Assembly: GCF_030813055.1 (NCBI RefSeq)
Contig: NZ_JAUSTW010000003.1
Location: 1 to 64,000 of the forward strand
DNA from: Neobacillus ginsengisoli
Lineage (GTDB): Bacteria; Bacillota; Bacilli; Bacillales_B; DSM-18226
DNA length: 64,000 nt
Direction: 5' to 3'
Position 1 is the first letter of the stretch. Every line of letters starts with the position of its first letter. The notes beneath the pieces are model-generated. The model was not told the DNA's origin and did not search any database. It saw nothing but the letters and a program-made list of their open reading frames with translations. This document shows positions 60,199-64,000 of this stretch, one piece after another. A program made the translations under genes and the position numbers.

Positions 60199-60228
60199 TT
60201 TTGCATAACCTAATCTAATTTGCATAAA
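60199..60228. promoter_or_regulatory. Likely activator site (UAS): two TTTGCATAA direct repeats
   Basis: TTTGCATAA occurs at 60200-60208 and 60219-60227, 19 bp apart (about two helical turns), 125-150 bp upstream of the sigma-54 candidate. The same word is present at 50066-50074. Confidence 0.5.
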
Positions 60229-60305
60229 TAGAAAATTCGTCCAGTTCACCTAATTCTAGGGCTATCTAAATTCACAAATATCAGAATCATAAAAATTCAA
60301 CAAAC

Positions 60306-60350
60306 AAAAAAAGCAGTGGATTCCGAAAAATTAGAATCCACTGCTTTTTT
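60306..60350 (-). terminator. Terminator of the LysM/SleB gene
   Basis: AAAAAAGCAGTGGATTC pairs exactly with GAATCCACTGCTTTTTT over a 10-nt loop; it follows the stop codon at 60386 on the minus strand. Confidence 0.9.
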
Positions 60351-60385
60351 ATCTATTTTTAATGACAATAATTAGCAAAGCTAAA

Positions 60386-60982
60386 TTATTTCGCAAATCG
60401 ATGATTTCCAATTGTGACTGTTACATGACGAGAAAATACCCACGAGCTTTTAGAGGTTTTAGGATTGTAGAAAAATAAAGAGCCATTTCCCTTTCCACTA
60501 AAAGCAATAGCTTCATTTACAGCTCTTTTAGAAGCAGCATCCGCCGGTTGATTTATTGTGCCATTTTCAACAGGTGTAAAAGCATAATGTCCATTTGCAA
60601 TTTGATAGATAACGCTTTTAATACTTGATGGGAAGTCGGGACTTTTTACTCTATTCAAAATTACCGTCGCAACAGCAACTTTGCCGGCGTATGGTTCTCC
60701 TACTGCTTCCGCATGAACAAGTCGTGCCATTAAGTCTTTATCGGCTGCTGAAATCGGGGAGTTTGGAATTAGCATATTTTCCCCTGCATAAAGTGTCTTG
60801 CTTCGGTTTGCTTCCATTAAGCTTTTCAAGGGAACACCGAATCCTTTTGCGATTTTCCAATATGTTTCACCGTAATGTACTTTGTGAGTTACGGTTGCTG
60901 CTTCTGATTGATTAGTTAACGTAAATGCTGACATTGATACTATTAAACCTGCTGCTATAATAAGTTTTTTAATTTTTTTCAT
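60386..60982 (-). CDS. LysM cell-wall hydrolase, SleB/CwlJ type
   Basis: About 198 residues. A signal peptide (KKLIIAAGLIVSMSAFTLT, cleavage after SEAA or similar) is followed by one LysM repeat (HKVHYGETYWKIAKGFGVPL) that binds peptidoglycan. A hydrolase_2 (SleB/CwlJ) domain follows, with the likely catalytic Glu in LVHAEAVGEPYAGKVAVA and the tail FFYNPKTSKSSWVFSR. Such enzymes are lytic transglycosylases that cut spore cortex or are used in sporulation and germination. AGGAGG fits the ATG at 60982 better than one two codons upstream. Confidence 0.93.
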   Translation of the reverse strand: MKKIKKLIIAAGLIVSMSAFTLTNQSEAATVTHKVHYGETYWKIAKGFGVPLKSLMEANRSKTLYAGENMLIPNSPISAADKDLMARLVHAEAVGEPYAGKVAVATVILNRVKSPDFPSSIKSVIYQIANGHYAFTPVENGTINQPADAASKRAVNEAIAFSGKGNGSLFFYNPKTSKSSWVFSRHVTVTIGNHRFAK

Positions 60983-61323
60983 AAACATTACCTCCTAGTA
61001 GTTTCGCTCGTTTCTCTACTACTAAGGCTATCAGTTGTAATACTCTTATTCAGTACCCAAAAAATGGAAATGTATTTTCAGTTGTGATCAACCTCATTAT
61101 AAAGGCTTTTCGCGAAAGATTGGAATTGATATCCTTTTCTATTTAATTTCCTAGTATTGGATTCAGTGGATATAAATGGTTCATTTCTTACATAATTTTC
61201 GGCAATGTAACATGAAAAAACTTTTAAATAAATCCATTATTTTTAATATATTTCAACCATTGTCCATTACAAAAGATAAAATAATACATACGTTGTAATG
61301 ACAAGCAATAGGAGGTGATAATT
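60983..61323. other. Intergenic region before the YjcZ gene
   Basis: About 340 bp, AT-rich, between two divergent genes. I see no further gene. CATACGTT at 61290-61297 recalls a sporulation sigma E -10 element, but no convincing -35 element accompanies it. Confidence 0.4.
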
Positions 61324-61428
61324 ATGTCTGATCATCATCATCATCACAATAACAACATGGCGATAGTCGTCGTTCTATTTGTTTTATTAATCATCGTGGG
61401 AACAGCTTTCATGGGTGGCATGTACTAA
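61324..61428 (+). CDS. YjcZ-family sporulation peptide (34 aa)
   Basis: A 34-residue peptide with a His-rich head (MSDHHHHHNNN) and a single hydrophobic helix (MAIVVVLFVLLIIVGTAFMG). This is the pattern of YjcZ/BhlA-like small proteins found in many copies in spore-forming Bacilli. AGGAGGTGATAATT precedes the ATG. The short length explains why gene callers often miss it. The function is unknown; spore-coat or membrane association is assumed for the family. Confidence 0.88.
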   Translation: MSDHHHHHNNNMAIVVVLFVLLIIVGTAFMGGMY

Positions 61429-61524
61429 TAGAAATTTCTATTTGAACTGCCCAACTATCCAGTTTCAGGGCATTTTTAAGCAGGAGCGGAAACCCTTTGG
61501 ATCATCTGCTTCTTTTTTATGTTT

Positions 61525-62025
61525 TTAAGCTTCATAAATCTCAAGTTCATGGAGTTTCTTTTTAATAAATCGAAAGAGGATGATCAAAACAATCGCAGAA
61601 ATCGGGTAAGTGGGAATCGAATAATACATCTTCCAGCCAGTATAGGTCAAAACATGATTTTTAAGACATAACCACTCAAAGAATAGTGAATATACGGTCC
61701 AAAACAGAATATACCATACGGTTTTTTTTCCATAAAGTTCCCACTTATCATAGGCATATAAAAAGAGTAAGGATGCACTAGGATACATAAATAAATGAAA
61801 TAATGCAGCAGAAGCCTCATAGGTAGCATTATCGGAAAAATAATAAAGTTTGAAGGGAGTGGCAGCAAGAAAATAATCAATGGATGCAACAAATTCGATA
61901 TTGAATACCCAAATAATAATAACCAAAACAGGCGGAAAGTACTTACGGATTAATAAAAACATAGAGAAAATAATAGTTGATGATATAATGATAAACCATT
62001 CATTCCAATCAAAGGTAAAATTCAA
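61525..62025 (-). CDS. CBO0543-like multi-helix membrane protein
   Basis: 166 residues, about five membrane helices (for example FIIISSTIIFSMFLLI, VLVIIIWVFNIEFVAS, ISAIVLIILFRFI). It resembles the CBO0543 family of Firmicute membrane proteins of unknown function. The start is a TTG overlapping the stop of the gene upstream (TTGA), with GGAGGC as ribosome-binding site. Co-translation with that similar protein suggests a heteromeric membrane complex. Confidence 0.8.
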   Translation of the reverse strand: MNFTFDWNEWFIIISSTIIFSMFLLIRKYFPPVLVIIIWVFNIEFVASIDYFLAATPFKLYYFSDNATYEASAALFHLFMYPSASLLFLYAYDKWELYGKKTVWYILFWTVYSLFFEWLCLKNHVLTYTGWKMYYSIPTYPISAIVLIILFRFIKKKLHELEIYEA

Positions 62026-62498
62026 AAATTCAAGCCTCCTTTAAAAAGAAATTTACGAAAGAACCTCATAAATACAATTAAAAACAACAAAGCCACCAAC
62101 CAAAAGGCGAATGACCACCATATCACCCAATGAACATGGATAAGTACACCTAATAAATTTGCTAGCCATTCCATCCCTACTAAAAGCAAAATAAAACCGA
62201 TGATTAACAGTAGCTTTTTCGAAAGAGTACTTATGATAAGAAAAAAATGAAGAAAAGTAACCATCAATAAAGGAAAAAGCACGATGCGGTTAAGAAAATG
62301 TGCTAATTCAATACTAAACTTATCGGGAATAATTAAAGTTTTATAATTCATATAGCAAATTGCTGAAAAGTTTTGAAAAAGATAGGAACCGACCATCCAA
62401 TAAACGAAGATTTCAAGGATATGAAAGCCTCTCTTTTTGTATTTAATAAAAAGAAATAGGGCGATAATATTCAAGGTGGCATAAAAGAACAGAACCAT
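62022..62498 (-). CDS. CBO0543-like multi-helix membrane protein
   Basis: 158 residues with about five hydrophobic helices and a basic C-terminal end (RFFRKFLFKGG). It is of the same general type as the gene overlapping its 3' end, but the two sequences are only distantly similar. No enzymatic motif is visible. The function is unknown. Confidence 0.78.
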   Translation of the reverse strand: MVLFFYATLNIIALFLFIKYKKRGFHILEIFVYWMVGSYLFQNFSAICYMNYKTLIIPDKFSIELAHFLNRIVLFPLLMVTFLHFFLIISTLSKKLLLIIGFILLLVGMEWLANLLGVLIHVHWVIWWSFAFWLVALLFLIVFMRFFRKFLFKGGLNF

Positions 62499-62625
62499 TT
62501 ACTTATTACTCCCTCTGTTTTATTTTCCTTAGTGGAAAAACATATCCTTGAATTTTCTTCCTATCCTCTTATCTTGTTCAAATCTCTACCTTTTATAAAC
62601 ATAAACTTTTTAACTTTCATAATGT

Positions 62626-63846
62626 TTAAATTTGTCCTGCTACAATATTCCCTTTAAAAATAACAGCTTCTCGTTTTGGGGTTCTTGCAGCCGCCTCAGC
62701 TGAGGATGAAGCATTAATGAGGACAAGGCTTGCTTCATCACCTACAAGCGGCCATTTAACCTCTCCGTCCATGCCTAATGGAGTAGATCCTCCTATTGCC
62801 CATTTTAATGATTGTCCAAGAGAGCGCTCATCACTCCTTCGGTAAAGTTCACAATACCTCGTTACCTTTTCTAATAGATCGCCGTTTCCAAATGGTGCCC
62901 ATGAATCATAATAACCATCGCAGCCCAAATAAACCTGTACACCTTTCTTATCAAGCAGTTCGATAGGCGGTAGTGATTTTGTAATTGGAATCGTTGACAT
63001 AATTGACATTCCTAATTCCTTAAGTTTATCAGCAAGGCTCTCAGCCTGATTCTGTGGAACTTCTCCTAAGCAAAACGCATGGCTAACTGCAGTCCGGTTG
63101 TGCCATTTCGCTTCTTCCACCATTTCAGCAAGCTTTTCAATCGTATAAAATCCGACATGACCACCATCATGTAAATGAATATCCACATCTGCATTAAATT
63201 CAGTTGCTAAATTCATGACTTCAAAAAGTGATTTTTCAATATTACGGTCTATACCTGCCGGATCTAATCCCCCGACTATTTGGGCACCCGATCTCATAGC
63301 CTCTTTCATAAGAGGAATCACATTCTCTCTTAATAGACCATGCTGAGGGAATGCAACTATTTCATACGTTAATCGATCTGAGTATTCCTCAAGCGCTGCC
63401 TTTACACCCTCCAAATTTTTCAGCCCTATATACGGGTCGATATTTACATGTGTCCGGATATGTGTTGAACCATTCGACAGGATCATTTCAATGATTTTAC
63501 TTGCCCTTTGCTTTGTTGTTGGCGCCAGCTTTTTTAGTTCCAATGCCTCTAAACGGAGACGCTCTTTAAGATTTTTAATTGGGATACAAGACTTCCATTT
63601 AAGGGAAAGATATGTTTTATCTAAATGATTGTGCATTTCTTTAAATGTCGGTACCGCCAAAAGCCCTTTTCCACCGACGGTTTTTTCTCCAGCCGGAATT
63701 ACAAAACTATTATTCTGTTTATCAATTATCTTGCCATCCTGAATTTTCAAATGGAAAAGTTCAGTTTTTGTTTCATATACATCTTTTTCATCTTTTATAT
63801 AGCCGGTTTCTAGCCGAACATTGGTTAACCAATATGGTACAGCCAT
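62626..63846 (-). CDS. Amidohydrolase, cytosine-deaminase-like
   Basis: 406 residues of the amidohydrolase superfamily. Metal-ligand segments are FKEMHNHLDKT (about 69-79), HIRTHVNID (about 133-141), DVDIHLHDGGHVGF (about 215-228), SHAFCLGE and LGCDGYYDSWAPFGNGD with the catalytic Asp. This pattern is that of CodA/AtzC-type deaminases and hydrolases acting on cyclic amides or N-substituted ring compounds. The C-terminal sequence LINASSSAEAAARTPKREAV also occurs, slightly changed, in the next gene upstream, so the two are paralogues. The substrate is unknown. Confidence 0.88.
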   Translation of the reverse strand: MAVPYWLTNVRLETGYIKDEKDVYETKTELFHLKIQDGKIIDKQNNSFVIPAGEKTVGGKGLLAVPTFKEMHNHLDKTYLSLKWKSCIPIKNLKERLRLEALELKKLAPTTKQRASKIIEMILSNGSTHIRTHVNIDPYIGLKNLEGVKAALEEYSDRLTYEIVAFPQHGLLRENVIPLMKEAMRSGAQIVGGLDPAGIDRNIEKSLFEVMNLATEFNADVDIHLHDGGHVGFYTIEKLAEMVEEAKWHNRTAVSHAFCLGEVPQNQAESLADKLKELGMSIMSTIPITKSLPPIELLDKKGVQVYLGCDGYYDSWAPFGNGDLLEKVTRYCELYRRSDERSLGQSLKWAIGGSTPLGMDGEVKWPLVGDEASLVLINASSSAEAAARTPKREAVIFKGNIVAGQI

Positions 63847-63884
63847 TTCTTTTCCTCCTCACTATTTTGCAATTACAAATTTTT

Positions 63885-64000
63885 ACTCTCCGCGTTTACT
63901 TTCAACTTTTTTACCTTTAAAAAATAAAGCTTCCACATTTGCCCGTCTTGCAACTGCTTCTGCCGAACATGTCGCATTCACAAGCATCATTGTTGCATCG
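63885..64000 (-). CDS. Second amidohydrolase, C-terminal part (cut by window end)
   Basis: The last 38 codons of a gene entering from the right. The translated tail reads DATMMLVNATCSAEAVARRA then NVEALFFKGKKVESKRGE, matching the tail of the neighbouring amidohydrolase (LVLINASSSAEAAAR). It is 38 bp upstream of that gene on the same strand, so they form a tandem pair in one transcript. Confidence 0.85.

Overview
The window is low-G+C Firmicute DNA. The 16S rRNA 5' end, the ribosome-binding sites of the AGGAGG type, the CcpA cre boxes, a T-box leader, a YjcZ-type sporulation peptide and a SleB/LysM hydrolase all point to a spore-forming Bacillaceae. The V1-V2 region of the 16S looks closest to the Neobacillus (Bacillus niacini/drentensis) group; that placement is from memory, not from a search.

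Layout. 1-0.6 kb: 5' end of an rRNA operon reading left, with tandem promoters. 0.7-5.4 kb: DnaA-box-like sites, an MgtC-family protein, tRNA-Ala, an FAA hydrolase, a DEAD-box helicase and a small alpha/beta hydrolase. 5.6-23.7 kb: a large carbohydrate-use locus on the minus strand. A YesM/YesN-type two-component system is followed, after a hairpin made of two cre-like boxes, by about ten closely spaced genes: a first ABC sugar importer, a GH63-like glycosidase, an SDR dehydrogenase, a divergent GcvPA/GcvPB-like pair, a second ABC sugar importer and LacZ. 23.8-28 kb: a phosphoesterase lipoprotein, an orphan Opp-type permease pair and an array of eleven 52-bp hairpin repeats. 28.1-39.7 kb: core metabolism (N-acetylglucosamine PTS, a GGDEF/EAL protein, hom-thrC-thrB, T-box-controlled serA, a HAD phosphatase). 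39.9-60.1 kb: a polyamine/diamine and amino-acid catabolic island, all on the minus strand. 60.4-64 kb: spore-cortex-type hydrolase, YjcZ peptide, two CBO0543-like membrane proteins and two amidohydrolases, the last one cut by the window end.

How the island works (inference from gene families). PuuP imports putrescine, and agmatinase makes it from agmatine. PatA and an aldehyde dehydrogenase convert putrescine or cadaverine to 4-aminobutyrate or 5-aminovalerate. GabT and GabD continue to succinate or glutarate. A CaiB-type CoA transferase and a glutaryl-CoA-dehydrogenase-like enzyme could then take glutarate to crotonyl-CoA. Glutamate dehydrogenase recycles the glutamate formed by the transaminases. 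A PAS/AAA+/Fis activator sits inside the island, and I find four sigma-54 (-24/-12) promoter candidates there, two near-perfect and two weaker, each with TGCAT-containing repeats upstream. This looks like a local sigma-54 regulon, with CcpA (cre) and TetR control layered on top.

The most unusual elements are the GcvP-like pair inside the sugar operon, the compact sigma-54 regulon, the 52-bp hairpin array, and two uncharacterised small proteins behind glutamate dehydrogenase.
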